From Nitrospira sp. bin75 (GTDB taxonomy: Bacteria; Nitrospirota; Nitrospiria; Nitrospirales; UBA8639): a stretch of 64,000 nucleotides of DNA. The notes under the pieces were generated by a model. The model saw only the letters and a list, made by a program, of their open reading frames with translations. It made no database searches and had not been told where the DNA came from. How positions within the stretch are numbered: the stretch's first letter is position 1; each line of letters opens with the position of its first letter. The DNA is taken from NCBI GenBank assembly GCA_002238765.1, contig MPMZ01000001.1, positions 62,001 through 126,000 on the forward strand, written 5' to 3'. A program made the position numbers and the translations under genes. Of the stretch, positions 7,827-16,864 are shown in pieces.

Positions 7827-10697
7827 ATGAGTGAACACATACAAGGCAAACGTATGGATCTCGTGCTTCCCGCTAAACGTTCAGGCATCGGTGCGGATCT
7901 CCGGCGTCTCCTCGACTCCTCAAAGGTCAAGGATGACGCGTCCACCATACGTGCGTATGCGGTCGATGCCAGCATCTATCGCCTGACCCCTCAAGTAGTG
8001 GTGCTCCCGGAACGTGAATCGGATATCGACCTGGTGATGGACTATGCCCTGACGCGGGGTATCCCTCTGACCGCGCGTGCCGCCGGGACGAACCTTACGG
8101 GGTCGGCCATCGGGTCGGGCATCATTCTGGACGTGTCGCGTCTCAATGGGATTCTCGAAGTCAACGCCGAAGAGAAATGGGCGCGCGTGCAACCCGGCAT
8201 CGTGCTCAACGAGTTGAATGCCCGGCTGGCCTCGACCGGTCTCATGTTCGGTCCCGATCCATCCAGCGGCGACATGTGCAAGTTGGGCGGGATGTTGGCG
8301 AACAACTCGTCGGGGCCGCACACGCTGCGGTACGGGTCGGTCAAAGACAACGTGCTGGCCATGCGGGTCAGGCTTGAATCGGATGGGTGGCTCACCGCCG
8401 GCCGTGAGCCCGTGGATGGGGAAGGCTTCCCTCGGACACTCGCGGCCTTTCAGGGATTGCACAAGGTTTTTGATCTCGTGCGGGACAACCTGGATCTGAT
8501 CGAAGCCAAGCGCCCGCGCGTCAGCAAGAACAGCGCGGGATACAACCTCTTTGGAGTGGCGGAAGGCTTCACGCAAGGGGTCTTCGACCTTCCCAAATTG
8601 TTTGTGGGTAGCGAGGGCACGTTGGGCGTGTTCAGTGAGGCGACGATCCGGCTTGTCGATCGGCCGCAGTCCACCGTGACCGGCATGATCCATTTCCGGC
8701 ACTTGGAGGAGATGGGCGAGGCGGTGCATCACTTGTTGCGGCTCGATCCGTTGGCCCTGGAAGTGATGGATGCCAACACGCTGGACCTCATCGGCCGGTC
8801 GCAGCACCGGATTCCCGGCGAGGCCGCGGCCACCTTGCTCATTGAATTCGATCAAGCGGGAGACCACGGCGGGATTGCGGAACTTCACGCGGCCTGCCGG
8901 CATTATCGTCTGGCCGGTGATCCCGTCGTCGCGACCGATCCGGAGCACCAACGGAATCTCTGGAAAGCCCGAAAAGCCCTCTATCCCACGTTATACCGGT
9001 ACGACGCCAGGAAAAAACCCATCAATTACGTCGATGACGTGGTTGTGGCCGCGGAACACATGGGGGAGTTGATCCGCTATCTGGACGGGGTCTTCGGTCC
9101 CGCGAAAGTCCGGGTGGCGATTTTCGGACACATCGGCAACGGCAATGCCCACATCGTGCCGTTGCTGGACATGAATGACGAGCGCGATTTTCAGCGCATG
9201 GTGGACACGTATTATGAGGTGCATGACACGATTCTCGATCGATTCCAGGGCTCCATTTGCGGGGAACACGGGGATGGCCGCGTCCGTGCCGAAATGGTCA
9301 AGCGGATGTTCGGCGACGAGTTGTACGGTCTCTTCGTGCAGGTCAAGCATGCGATGGACCCGGCCGGGATTTTGAATCCGGGCGTAAAACTCAGCGAGAC
9401 CGCGTTTACCGAACACATCGACTTTGAACGGTTGGGAAAATCCTGCGCCACGTGCGCCAAATGTAATTCGGTCTGCCCGGTGTACGACGTGTTTCAATCC
9501 GAGGACATGAGTTCCCGGGGATGGTATGAAATCGTGACCGCCCCGGACTACAGCTATCTGGAATCCAAGCGCGTGGTGGAAGCGTGCTTGAATTGCAAAT
9601 CGTGCCGGACCATCTGCCCGGCGGACGTGGACGTGTCCGAGCTGATCCTGCAACGACGGGCGGAGCATCCGAACGCGCTCGCCGGGAAACTCTTTGCCCT
9701 GCACGCGCAACAGGAACGGTTCGGCGCGTTGGTCAAGTTGGCCGCGAAGACGCAAGCGCTCTGGGACCGGCCGCTCATCCGGAAAATCGGCGAAGTGCTG
9801 TTGCGACCGTTCCTGGCGCGACTCTCCGAACGCGCACGGCTTCCCTGGAACATGAAACTGCCGCGCCTGGCGAAATCGTTGTTGCGTGAACGGCATCGCG
9901 CGCTTTGTGTGACGTCTCCCTCCGCTGCCGCTTCGGGAGATGCAGGTGGTGACGGAACACAGGAAGGCGGGGCCCCGCCGAAGGTCGCGTATTTTCACGG
10001 CTGCGCCGCCAATTACTTCGATGACGGAGTGGGTGACGCCGTGCTCAACGTCCTGAAGCGATACGGCGTGACCCCGGACCTTCCGCCCCAACGATGCTCC
10101 GGGACGCCCATTGAAACGTACGGGCATCGTGCCTTGGCCAAGGAAGGGGCTCGATACAACGTCGAGAATCTAGCCGGGTATGACGTGATCGTTACAGGCT
10201 GTGCGTCCTGTACGCTGGCGCTCAAGGATTACGCCACGCTCTTCCAGGGTGAACCCGAGGAGGGACAGGCCCGGCGTGTTTCGCAACACGTGAAGCATAT
10301 CGCGGAATACGTCATGGAGTTGGACCCTGGTCGCCAGAAACCGGCAGGTTCGAACGGGACGCGCAAGGTCACGTATCATTCGTCCTGTCACTTGCGCGCG
10401 GCGGGCGTGGCTTCCCAGCCCCGGCAGTTGCTGGCCACGACCCCGGGTCTCGACTACGTCGAAATGCAGGACGCCGACCGTTGCGCGGGCGGGGCGGGCA
10501 CGTACATCGTGAAGGAGTATGACACCGCACAAAAAATTTTCGAACGGAAACGCCGGGCGATCAAACAAAGTGGCGCGGAGATTGTCGCCACGAGTTGTCC
10601 GGCCTGCATGATTCAATTGAAAAACGGCTTGCCCGACGGCACCGCCGTGAAGCATATTGCGCAGGTCCTGGACGAATCGGAGGCCGCAAATTTGTAG
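7827..10697 (+). CDS. FAD-linked oxidase fused to Fe-S / CCG-domain subunit (D-lactate or glycolate dehydrogenase-like)
   Basis: A 956-residue fusion. Residues about 50-190 form a PCMH-type FAD-binding domain (RAAGTNLTGSAIGSGIILD) and about 220-530 the FAD-oxidase C-terminal domain (FGHIGNGNAHIVPL, CGEHGDGRVRAEMV). Then come two 4Fe-4S motifs near residues 540 and 587 (CATCAKCNSVCP, CLNCKSCRTICP). Two cysteine-rich CCG-type domains end it (FHGCAANYF...CSGTP, and SCHLRAAG...CCAGGAG-like RCAGGAGTY with SCPACMIQL). This joins in one chain what GlcD and GlcF/GlpC do separately. It likely oxidises a 2-hydroxy acid and passes electrons to the quinone pool. The substrate is not determinable. Confidence 0.88.
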   Translation: MSEHIQGKRMDLVLPAKRSGIGADLRRLLDSSKVKDDASTIRAYAVDASIYRLTPQVVVLPERESDIDLVMDYALTRGIPLTARAAGTNLTGSAIGSGIILDVSRLNGILEVNAEEKWARVQPGIVLNELNARLASTGLMFGPDPSSGDMCKLGGMLANNSSGPHTLRYGSVKDNVLAMRVRLESDGWLTAGREPVDGEGFPRTLAAFQGLHKVFDLVRDNLDLIEAKRPRVSKNSAGYNLFGVAEGFTQGVFDLPKLFVGSEGTLGVFSEATIRLVDRPQSTVTGMIHFRHLEEMGEAVHHLLRLDPLALEVMDANTLDLIGRSQHRIPGEAAATLLIEFDQAGDHGGIAELHAACRHYRLAGDPVVATDPEHQRNLWKARKALYPTLYRYDARKKPINYVDDVVVAAEHMGELIRYLDGVFGPAKVRVAIFGHIGNGNAHIVPLLDMNDERDFQRMVDTYYEVHDTILDRFQGSICGEHGDGRVRAEMVKRMFGDELYGLFVQVKHAMDPAGILNPGVKLSETAFTEHIDFERLGKSCATCAKCNSVCPVYDVFQSEDMSSRGWYEIVTAPDYSYLESKRVVEACLNCKSCRTICPADVDVSELILQRRAEHPNALAGKLFALHAQQERFGALVKLAAKTQALWDRPLIRKIGEVLLRPFLARLSERARLPWNMKLPRLAKSLLRERHRALCVTSPSAAASGDAGGDGTQEGGAPPKVAYFHGCAANYFDDGVGDAVLNVLKRYGVTPDLPPQRCSGTPIETYGHRALAKEGARYNVENLAGYDVIVTGCASCTLALKDYATLFQGEPEEGQARRVSQHVKHIAEYVMELDPGRQKPAGSNGTRKVTYHSSCHLRAAGVASQPRQLLATTPGLDYVEMQDADRCAGGAGTYIVKEYDTAQKIFERKRRAIKQSGAEIVATSCPACMIQLKNGLPDGTAVKHIAQVLDESEAANL

Positions 10698-10710
10698 GTC
10701 GGGGCAGGTT

Positions 10711-10905
10711 GTTAAACCCTCTCCCCTTGCGGGAGAGGGCAGGGTGAGGGGGGAAACCGTTGTAGGTTGGATTAGCCCTTCGACTACGCTTTCTTCGACT
10801 TCAGGCGTGTTGCGCCTTACGCTCAGGACAGGCGTAGCGTAATCCGACAATTCCATGAGGCTGAGTGTCGGGTTACGCTCCGCTAACCCGACCTACGGCC
10901 GCAGG
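10711..10905. repeat. Repeat cluster after the FAD oxidoreductase
   Basis: Contains CCCTCTCCCCTTGCGGGAGAGGG (about 10718-10740), a compound family-A repeat flanked by TAGGTTGGATTAG and GCGTAGCGTAATCCGAC (about 10763-10848), and a palindromic GGGTTACGCTCCGCTAACCCGAC unit (about 10869-10892). All three types recur elsewhere in the window. Confidence 0.7.
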
Positions 10906-10935
10906 CCCGGGCCTTGCAAAAGGAGGATTTTCATC

Positions 10936-11214
10936 ATGGTCACGATACGAGTGTTTGGACAGGTCCTGCTCCCTTGCGTGGAAGAGCCGGAGATTCAATG
11001 TGAGATTTCCGCGCCGGTCAGCGTGCGGGAATTATTGGAAGGCAATCCGGAAACCTTGGGCGGGTTGATGGAATTCCTGAGAAAAGGCGAATTGATGGTT
11101 ACGGTCAATCAAAAAATCAGTACCGTGGAATCGATGGTCAACGATGGCGACGTGGTGAAATTCACGCACCAGTTCAATCCGGAACACGAAGGGGCCCTGT
11201 GGCATAACCCGTAA
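10936..11214 (+). CDS. MoaD/ThiS-like beta-grasp protein without C-terminal Gly-Gly
   Basis: A 92-residue protein with a MoaD/ThiS-type ubiquitin fold pattern: VTIRVFGQ at the start, SVRELLEGNPE as the helix, and LMVTVNQKISTVESMVNDGDVVKF near the end. The ATG at 10936 has AAAGGAGG 9 bases upstream, so the longer open frame from 10855 through repeats is rejected. True sulfur carriers end in Gly-Gly. This one ends ALWHNP, so thiocarboxylation at the C-terminus is not expected as encoded. It stands alone between the FAD enzyme and convergent accA. Confidence 0.65.
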   Translation: MVTIRVFGQVLLPCVEEPEIQCEISAPVSVRELLEGNPETLGGLMEFLRKGELMVTVNQKISTVESMVNDGDVVKFTHQFNPEHEGALWHNP

Positions 11215-11299
11215 CTCCGGATTTCGACTCATTCTCTCCTCTCTCGTCAAGGCAGAGAAAAGTTGGGTTTTTTGTCAAGGAAGACGAAGATCGAGGCCG

Positions 11300-12253
11300 T
11301 CAGACGTCGGCTAACGCGGCCATTTGGCGGAATTTTTCTTGCCGGTTTGCCAGGAGTTGTTCCGTGGAAAGGGTGAGTAGCTGGCCCAGTTGGGTGTGGA
11401 GGGTTTGGGCGACGGCTTGACTGACGATTTCGACGTCGCGATGCGCGCCACCGAGTGGTTCGGGCACGACTTCGTCGGTAATGCCCAGTTTGAGCAGTTC
11501 CGCGCCGGTCATTTTCAAGGCCGCGGCCGCGGCTTGCGTTTTGGTTGCATCTTCCCAGAGGATGGCAGCGCACCCTTCCGGGGAAATGACCGAGTAAATG
11601 GAGTGTTCCAGCATCACGATCCGGTCGGCTACGCCCAACCCCAACGCCCCGCCGCTTCCTCCTTCTCCGGTAATGATGGCCACAATCGGCACCTTGAGCA
11701 TGGACATCGCGAACAGGTTTCTGGCAATGGCCCTGGCCTGGCCGCGTTCCTCGGCTCCCACGCCGGGGTAGGCGCCCGGTGTATCGATAAACGTGACGAT
11801 CGGGCGTTTGAATTTCTCGGCCAGATGCATCAACCGCAAGGCTTTTCGATAGCCTTCGGGATTGGGCATACCGAAATTGCGTTTCACGCGCTCCTTGAAG
11901 CTTTGTCCTTTTTCATGACCGATGACGCAAATGGACCGGCCACGGAACGTGGCAAATCCACCGATGACGGCCTTGTCGTCTCCGAATGTTCGGTCGCCGT
12001 GCAGTTCGAGAAAGTCCTCGCACATGTGCTTCATATAGTCCAGGATCGACGGGCGTTGAGGATGACGGGCGATTTGCGTTTGCTGCCAGGGGGTCAGGTT
12101 GCCGAAGATTTCCTGCTCCGTCTTGGCTAACCGGGCCTGGAGCATGCGCATCAGCCGCGGGACGGCCTTTCTCTCGGACCCCGATTTGTTCAGCTTTTCC
12201 ATCCGTTCTTCGAGTTCTTTCAACGGTTTTTCAAATTCCAGAAAATCACGCAT
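11300..12253 (-). CDS. accA: Acetyl-CoA carboxylase carboxyltransferase subunit alpha
   Basis: A 317-residue AccA, full length. With AccD it transfers carboxyl from biotin to acetyl-CoA, giving malonyl-CoA for fatty-acid synthesis. Clear signatures are FLELHGDRTFGDDKAVIGG, GRSICVIGHEKG, TFIDTPGAYPGVGAEERGQ and ITGEGGSGGALGLGVAD. It lies 21 bases downstream of dnaE on the same strand and is probably co-transcribed with it, an arrangement also seen in other bacteria. Confidence 0.97.
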   Translation of the reverse strand: MRDFLEFEKPLKELEERMEKLNKSGSERKAVPRLMRMLQARLAKTEQEIFGNLTPWQQTQIARHPQRPSILDYMKHMCEDFLELHGDRTFGDDKAVIGGFATFRGRSICVIGHEKGQSFKERVKRNFGMPNPEGYRKALRLMHLAEKFKRPIVTFIDTPGAYPGVGAEERGQARAIARNLFAMSMLKVPIVAIITGEGGSGGALGLGVADRIVMLEHSIYSVISPEGCAAILWEDATKTQAAAAALKMTGAELLKLGITDEVVPEPLGGAHRDVEIVSQAVAQTLHTQLGQLLTLSTEQLLANRQEKFRQMAALADV

Positions 12254-12274
12254 GGCGGATTCGTCCTGGACGCC

Positions 12275-15200
12275 TCAGTGAAACGTCACGGTCTGCTTTC
12301 CCAAAATTTGCTCCACTTCATACACCAGGTCCGAACTCGGCAAGACGTTGACGTTCGGCAACGGGGCACTCTCCGCTTGGACCTGCGAATCGAGATGGAA
12401 GTGAAAGGCGACCGGGGCTGGCCCCGGATGACGGTGTAAGACTTCCTGCAGTTTGGGGAGTTTGCCCCACGTGTCCGGCGTTTCCGCGAGGCGCACCACG
12501 ACCCGTTTCACCGTTCTGGCTTGCAGGTCGCGCAGGGGCTCCAATTTGGTGGCTTTGAGACGGGCGCCCGTATCCATTTGGTCCACCGTGCCCATGGCCT
12601 GGATGACGGTATCCGCATTCAGAAACTCCGAACAGTTTTGGAAGAGTTCCGGAAACACGATGACTTCGACCAAGCCCTGCAGGTCTTCCAATTGGACGTA
12701 GGCCATCCGATTCCCTTTTTTGGTGGTGGTGACTTTGACGCCGGCTACCACGCCGCAGATTTTAATCTCCCGGCCTTCGCGCGCCTCGTGGAGGGTGGCC
12801 GTGGTATGCGTCGACAGCAGGCGGATGGCTTCGGCGTGTTGGGCCAACGGATGGGCGGTGATATAGAATCCGGTGAGTTCCCGTTCAAATTGGAGGATTT
12901 GGGCTTGTTGCCATTCGTCGATCGCGGGCAGCGGTCGAGTCACGGCCTGCGGGTTCGAGGAATCCGTCTCAACGGTCTCGAACAAGGACGTCTGCCCCAT
13001 GGCGCGCTCCTTTTGAATGGCGCCGGCTTCATCCAGGGTCTGTTCCATCACTGCCATCAATTGAGCCCGTTTGGCCCCCATGGAGTCAAATGCCCCCACC
13101 TTGGTCAAACCTTCCAGCACGCGTTTGTTGACCTTGTGCAGGTCGATCCGGCAACAAAAATCAAAAAAGGACGCGAAGGGCTCCCCGGCATCACGGCATG
13201 CGATAATGGATTCAATGGCGCTGCCGCCGACGTTCTTGATGGCCGCCAGCCCGAATCGAATCCCGCCCTCCACGATGGTAAAGTTTTTCTGGCTTTCATT
13301 CACGTCAGGCGGGAGGATGGGAATCCCGCGTTCGCGGCATTCGGTGAAATACCCCACCATCTTATCCGTATTCCCCATTTCGCTCGTGAGGAGCGCGGCC
13401 ATGAATTCCCTGGGATGATGCGCCTTCAAGTAGGCCGTTTGGAAGGTCACCAGGGCATAGGCCGCCGAATGGGATTTGTTGAACCCGTACCCGGCAAAGT
13501 AGGCCATCTGGTCGAAGATCTTTTCCGCTTTCTTTTCCGTGAACCCCTTGGCCTTGGCCCCGTCCAGAAACAACTCTTTTTGCTGGGCCATTTCTTCGTG
13601 CTTTTTCTTCCCCATGGCTCGACGGAGCAGATCGGCTTGCCCCAAACTGAACGCGGCCATGCGATTGGCAATGGCCATGACTTGTTCCTGATAGACGATG
13701 ACCCCGTAGGTTTCCTTGAGAATGGGTTCCAGTTCCGGAGGGTCGTACGCAATTTTCAAGGGATCGCGTTTGCGCTTGATAAAGTCGTCCACCATGCCGC
13801 TTTCCAGGGGGCCCGGCCGGTAGAGAGCGAGGATCGCGATGAGATCTTCAAAACATTCCGGTTTGATGCGGACCAATAAATTGCGCATACCCGAACTTTC
13901 CAGTTGAAAGATCCCGGAGGTTTTGCCGGAAGCCAGGAGCGCATAGGTCTCTGCGTCATTCAGCGGAAGCCGTTCACTATCGAGTCGTTCTTCCGGGGCT
14001 CGACTTTGGTTCACCATGTCCACGGCCTGGTGAATCATGGTCAGGGTTTTCAGCCCGAGAAAATCAAACTTGACCAACCCCACTTTTTCGATGTCCGTCA
14101 TCGAATATTGCGTGACGATTTCGTTGTTGGCCGTTTTGTACAACGGCACGTGTTCCATCAGCGGTTTCTGTGAAATCACCACTCCCGCCGCGTGCGTGGA
14201 GGCGTGTCGCGCCAAGCCTTCGAGGGCTTGGGCCGTCGTCATGAGTTCCTGCATTCGCGTATCACCGTCGACCAACTCTTGCAGGCGCGGTTCCTGGGTC
14301 AAGGCATCTTTCAAGGTGATGTTGAGTTGCGTGGGCACGAGTTTGGCGACGCGGTCCACTTCGGCGTAGGGAATATCCATCACGCGCCCTACGTCCCGGA
14401 TGGCGGCCTTGGCGCCCAGCGTTCCGAACGTGATGATTTGACACACGTGATCTTCGCCGTATTTCTCGATCACGTAATTGATGACTTCTCCCCGGCGGTC
14501 CATGCAGAAATCCATGTCGATATCCGGCATGCTCACGCGTTCGGGATTGAGGAACCGCTCGAAGAGCAGGTTGTACACGAGGGGATCCAAGTCGGTAATG
14601 GAGAGGGCATAGGCGATCAAACTCCCGGCCGCCGATCCTCGTCCGGGTCCCACCGGAATGCCGCGCGACCGGGCAAATTTGATAATGTCCCAGACCACCA
14701 GGAAATAGCCGGCATAGCCCATCTGGTTGAGCACGGCCAATTCTTCTTGAAGGCGGAGTTGATAGGCCTCAGCCGGCAGGCTCGTAGGCCGGGCCGCCAG
14801 GCGTGCGGCCAAGCCTTCCTTGGCCAAGGTTTCCAGGTAGATTTCATGGGTGAACCCTTCGGGCACCTGGTAGTGAGGGAGCGAAATGGTGCCAGTCGCT
14901 AGGTCCAACGCGCATTGTTCCGCGACGCGACAGGTGTTCAACACGGCTTCCGGGAGTTCGGCAAACTCCGCGACCATCTCGTCCGTGGACTTGACGTACA
15001 GTTGGTCGGTGTCGAACTTCATGCGGTTGGTGTCGCTTAACGTTTTGCCGGTTTGGAGGCACAGCATGATTTCATGCGGGCGCGCGTCCTCTTTTCTCAG
15101 GTAGTGGCAATCGTTGGTTCCGACCAACGGGATGCCGAGTTTCTTATGGATCTCCACGAGGCCCCGGTTGGCGATCAATTGATGATCGAGTCCATTGGCC

Positions 15201-15733
15201 TGGACTTCCAGATAATAATGGTCTTTCCCGAAGATCTCGCGGTACTGCCCGGCGGTTTGCACGGCTTGTTCCATGTCCCGTTGGCCGATGAGATACGGCA
15301 CTTCTCCGCTCAAACAGCCCGATAGAGCGATGAGGCCCTCGTGGTGTTCCTGCAGGAGTTCCTTATCCATCCGGGGTTTGTAGTAAAACCCTTCAAGATA
15401 GGCTTTGCTCGACAGTTTGATGAGGTTGTGGTAGCCCTTGAGATTGGTGGCCAGGAGAATCAAATGATAATAGTCGTTATGGGCCAGCAGGCCTTCGCGT
15501 TGTTTTCGGCTTCCTGGCGCGAGATAGGCTTCACACCCGATGATGGGCTTGACCCCTTGGGCCGTGGCCTTTTCATAGAAGTCAATGGCGCCGAAAAGGT
15601 TGCCGTGGTCCGTGATGGCGAGCGCGGGTTGTTGAAAGTCCTGGACTTGTTTCAGAAGCGGCTTCAGTTGATTCGCGCCGTCCAGCAGGCTGTATTGGGT
15701 GTGAAGGTGCAGGTGAACAAATTGAGAAGACAA
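12275..15733 (-). CDS. dnaE: DNA polymerase III subunit alpha
   Basis: A 1152-residue replicative polymerase catalytic subunit of the DnaE1 type. The PHP domain opens the protein (HLHTQYSLLDGANQL). The palm motif PDIDMDFCMDRRGEV supplies the catalytic aspartates and VGPGRGSAAGSLIAY precedes it. The finger region KSHSAAYALVTFQTAYLKAHHP and the OB domain near the C-terminus are present. The start is TTG at 15733, since no ATG or GTG is in frame just upstream. A dispersed repeat hairpin lies about 30 bases before the start. accA follows. Confidence 0.96.
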   Translation of the reverse strand: MSSQFVHLHLHTQYSLLDGANQLKPLLKQVQDFQQPALAITDHGNLFGAIDFYEKATAQGVKPIIGCEAYLAPGSRKQREGLLAHNDYYHLILLATNLKGYHNLIKLSSKAYLEGFYYKPRMDKELLQEHHEGLIALSGCLSGEVPYLIGQRDMEQAVQTAGQYREIFGKDHYYLEVQANGLDHQLIANRGLVEIHKKLGIPLVGTNDCHYLRKEDARPHEIMLCLQTGKTLSDTNRMKFDTDQLYVKSTDEMVAEFAELPEAVLNTCRVAEQCALDLATGTISLPHYQVPEGFTHEIYLETLAKEGLAARLAARPTSLPAEAYQLRLQEELAVLNQMGYAGYFLVVWDIIKFARSRGIPVGPGRGSAAGSLIAYALSITDLDPLVYNLLFERFLNPERVSMPDIDMDFCMDRRGEVINYVIEKYGEDHVCQIITFGTLGAKAAIRDVGRVMDIPYAEVDRVAKLVPTQLNITLKDALTQEPRLQELVDGDTRMQELMTTAQALEGLARHASTHAAGVVISQKPLMEHVPLYKTANNEIVTQYSMTDIEKVGLVKFDFLGLKTLTMIHQAVDMVNQSRAPEERLDSERLPLNDAETYALLASGKTSGIFQLESSGMRNLLVRIKPECFEDLIAILALYRPGPLESGMVDDFIKRKRDPLKIAYDPPELEPILKETYGVIVYQEQVMAIANRMAAFSLGQADLLRRAMGKKKHEEMAQQKELFLDGAKAKGFTEKKAEKIFDQMAYFAGYGFNKSHSAAYALVTFQTAYLKAHHPREFMAALLTSEMGNTDKMVGYFTECRERGIPILPPDVNESQKNFTIVEGGIRFGLAAIKNVGGSAIESIIACRDAGEPFASFFDFCCRIDLHKVNKRVLEGLTKVGAFDSMGAKRAQLMAVMEQTLDEAGAIQKERAMGQTSLFETVETDSSNPQAVTRPLPAIDEWQQAQILQFERELTGFYITAHPLAQHAEAIRLLSTHTTATLHEAREGREIKICGVVAGVKVTTTKKGNRMAYVQLEDLQGLVEVIVFPELFQNCSEFLNADTVIQAMGTVDQMDTGARLKATKLEPLRDLQARTVKRVVVRLAETPDTWGKLPKLQEVLHRHPGPAPVAFHFHLDSQVQAESAPLPNVNVLPSSDLVYEVEQILGKQTVTFH

Positions 15734-15761
15734 AGGGGGATCATCCCTTAGCTGACGACAG

Positions 15762-15792
15762 CCTGTCCTTCGACAGGCTCAGGACAGGCCTG
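15762..15792. repeat. Palindromic family-A repeat upstream of dnaE
   Basis: CCTGTCC and GGACAGG form a perfect 7-bp stem around the core TTCGACAGGCTCA. This is the most symmetrical copy in the window and shows that the family is palindromic at its edges. Confidence 0.75.
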
Positions 15793-15854
15793 ATAGAGTT
15801 TCCCGGAGTCCGAAAAAAAAATTCTAACCCCGGGTCCGGGTGATGTCAATGAAA

Positions 15855-15892
15855 GAGCCCGTCTCCCCCGGTTTGCCGGCGGTGACGGGCTC
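15855..15892 (-). terminator. Probable terminator of the cytochrome c gene
   Basis: GAGCCCGTC at 15855-15863 pairs with GACGGGCTC at 15884-15892 around an internal GC-rich loop. On the minus strand a short T-run (TTTC) follows. It lies 22 bases past the stop of the cytochrome gene. Confidence 0.6.
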
Positions 15893-15914
15893 CTGAACAG
15901 ATGGAACGTGACGG

Positions 15915-16412
15915 TTATTTTCCCAGGCTCAGTTCGTATAACAAGGCCTTCCAGCCTTGCTCTTCCGTAATAAAGCCTTTGGGTTGAACCACGGGGAGCA
16001 TGCCGGTACCCGGAACCCGCCCGGATTGACCCATGCTTCCGTTCTTCAGGATCCACATCAGTTCGCCGGGCTTTCGTAGCTTATGAAATTTCGGATTCGT
16101 GAAGTTGCGGGGTTGGATCGGCAGGTTCTTGGCGGCGGCGCCGTCGCCCTTGCCTTCGGGGCCGTGGCAACTCACGCACCCTCCAACACCCAGGAAGATG
16201 GCTTTACCTTCCGCCAGGATTTCCGGCGTCGCTTCAAATGGTGGTTTGACTTTCTTGGCTTTGGCTAACGCGCCGGCCGGAACCCGGGGAATCCTGATGT
16301 CGTATTCTCCGCCGGCCTGCCCGTATCCGGTCGGATTCACACTCCAGGCCACTCCTGAAAAACCCACACACAACCCGGCACTCAACGCGACGCATAACAC
16401 ACTTCTTCTCAC
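15915..16412 (-). CDS. Periplasmic c-type cytochrome, single heme
   Basis: A 165-residue monoheme cytochrome. The heme site is CVSCHG and a methionine-containing segment (VPGTGMLPVVQPKGF) probably gives the sixth ligand. The GTG at 16412 is chosen because GAGGAGGAGAG precedes it. It gives RRSVLCVALSAGLCVGFSGVAW, a good signal peptide. The block PRNFTNPKFHKLRKPGELMWILKNG aligns with the two cytochromes at 55806 and 56369, so this is a third, more distant member of that set. The partner in electron transfer is unknown. Confidence 0.88.
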   Translation of the reverse strand: MRRSVLCVALSAGLCVGFSGVAWSVNPTGYGQAGGEYDIRIPRVPAGALAKAKKVKPPFEATPEILAEGKAIFLGVGGCVSCHGPEGKGDGAAAKNLPIQPRNFTNPKFHKLRKPGELMWILKNGSMGQSGRVPGTGMLPVVQPKGFITEEQGWKALLYELSLGK

Positions 16413-16864
16413 GGCACTCTCCTCCTCGATGAGTTTATTAATGATGAAGGCCCCGGCGTGCAACAGTAACCGAGACCGTTTGCACTCTACCATTGCCGGC
16501 GAATTCCGGGCAATCACGCCGGAGTTGTCACCCCGTTGGGAGGCAAGGGAGGGTTTTGTGCCCCAAGGCACTCGGCGCGCCCGGCCGGTTGGTTAGCCGT
16601 AGCGGTGGGCTATGGTCTGCCCGCGCCGATCTGCATGGGGTTGGTGATGCTTCATGCCTGCACGGTGCTCACGGACGGCTCGGCCCGGACTTGCCGGAAG
16701 GCCACGCGGCTTTAGGTGACCGGCGCGGGATCACGGGCCTGACGATGAGCCTGGAGGGCCAGCGCCAAGAGCCGGATGGCACATTGACAAGTTAACGGAC
16801 AAATATTAGTGTGGTAACAAAATTTATGATGGAACTAAAAATTTGATTGATGCGGAGGTTTTCT
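16413..16864. other. Left junction of the defence island; no intact gene
   Basis: The first about 370 bases are GC-rich like the core and contain only gene-like scraps with no recognised domain. From about 16790 the sequence turns AT-rich. ATTGACAAG at 16783-16791 is repeated at 25406-25414 near the other edge. TTGACA at 16784-16789 could be the -35 of the CBASS promoter, with a weak -10 17 bases on. Confidence 0.5.
16784..16812 (+). promoter_or_regulatory. Possible CBASS operon promoter
   Basis: TTGACA (16784-16789), a 17-base spacer and the weak hexamer TAGTGT (16807-16812), about 50 bases before the CD-NTase start. An alternative -10, TATGAT at 16825-16830, lacks a good -35. Control by the downstream WYL protein is an inference from the family. 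Confidence 0.35.

Noticed and set aside
16493-16795. Open frame of 100 codons at the left island edge
   Set aside because: No ribosome binding site or domain, and it runs across the boundary of two composition zones.
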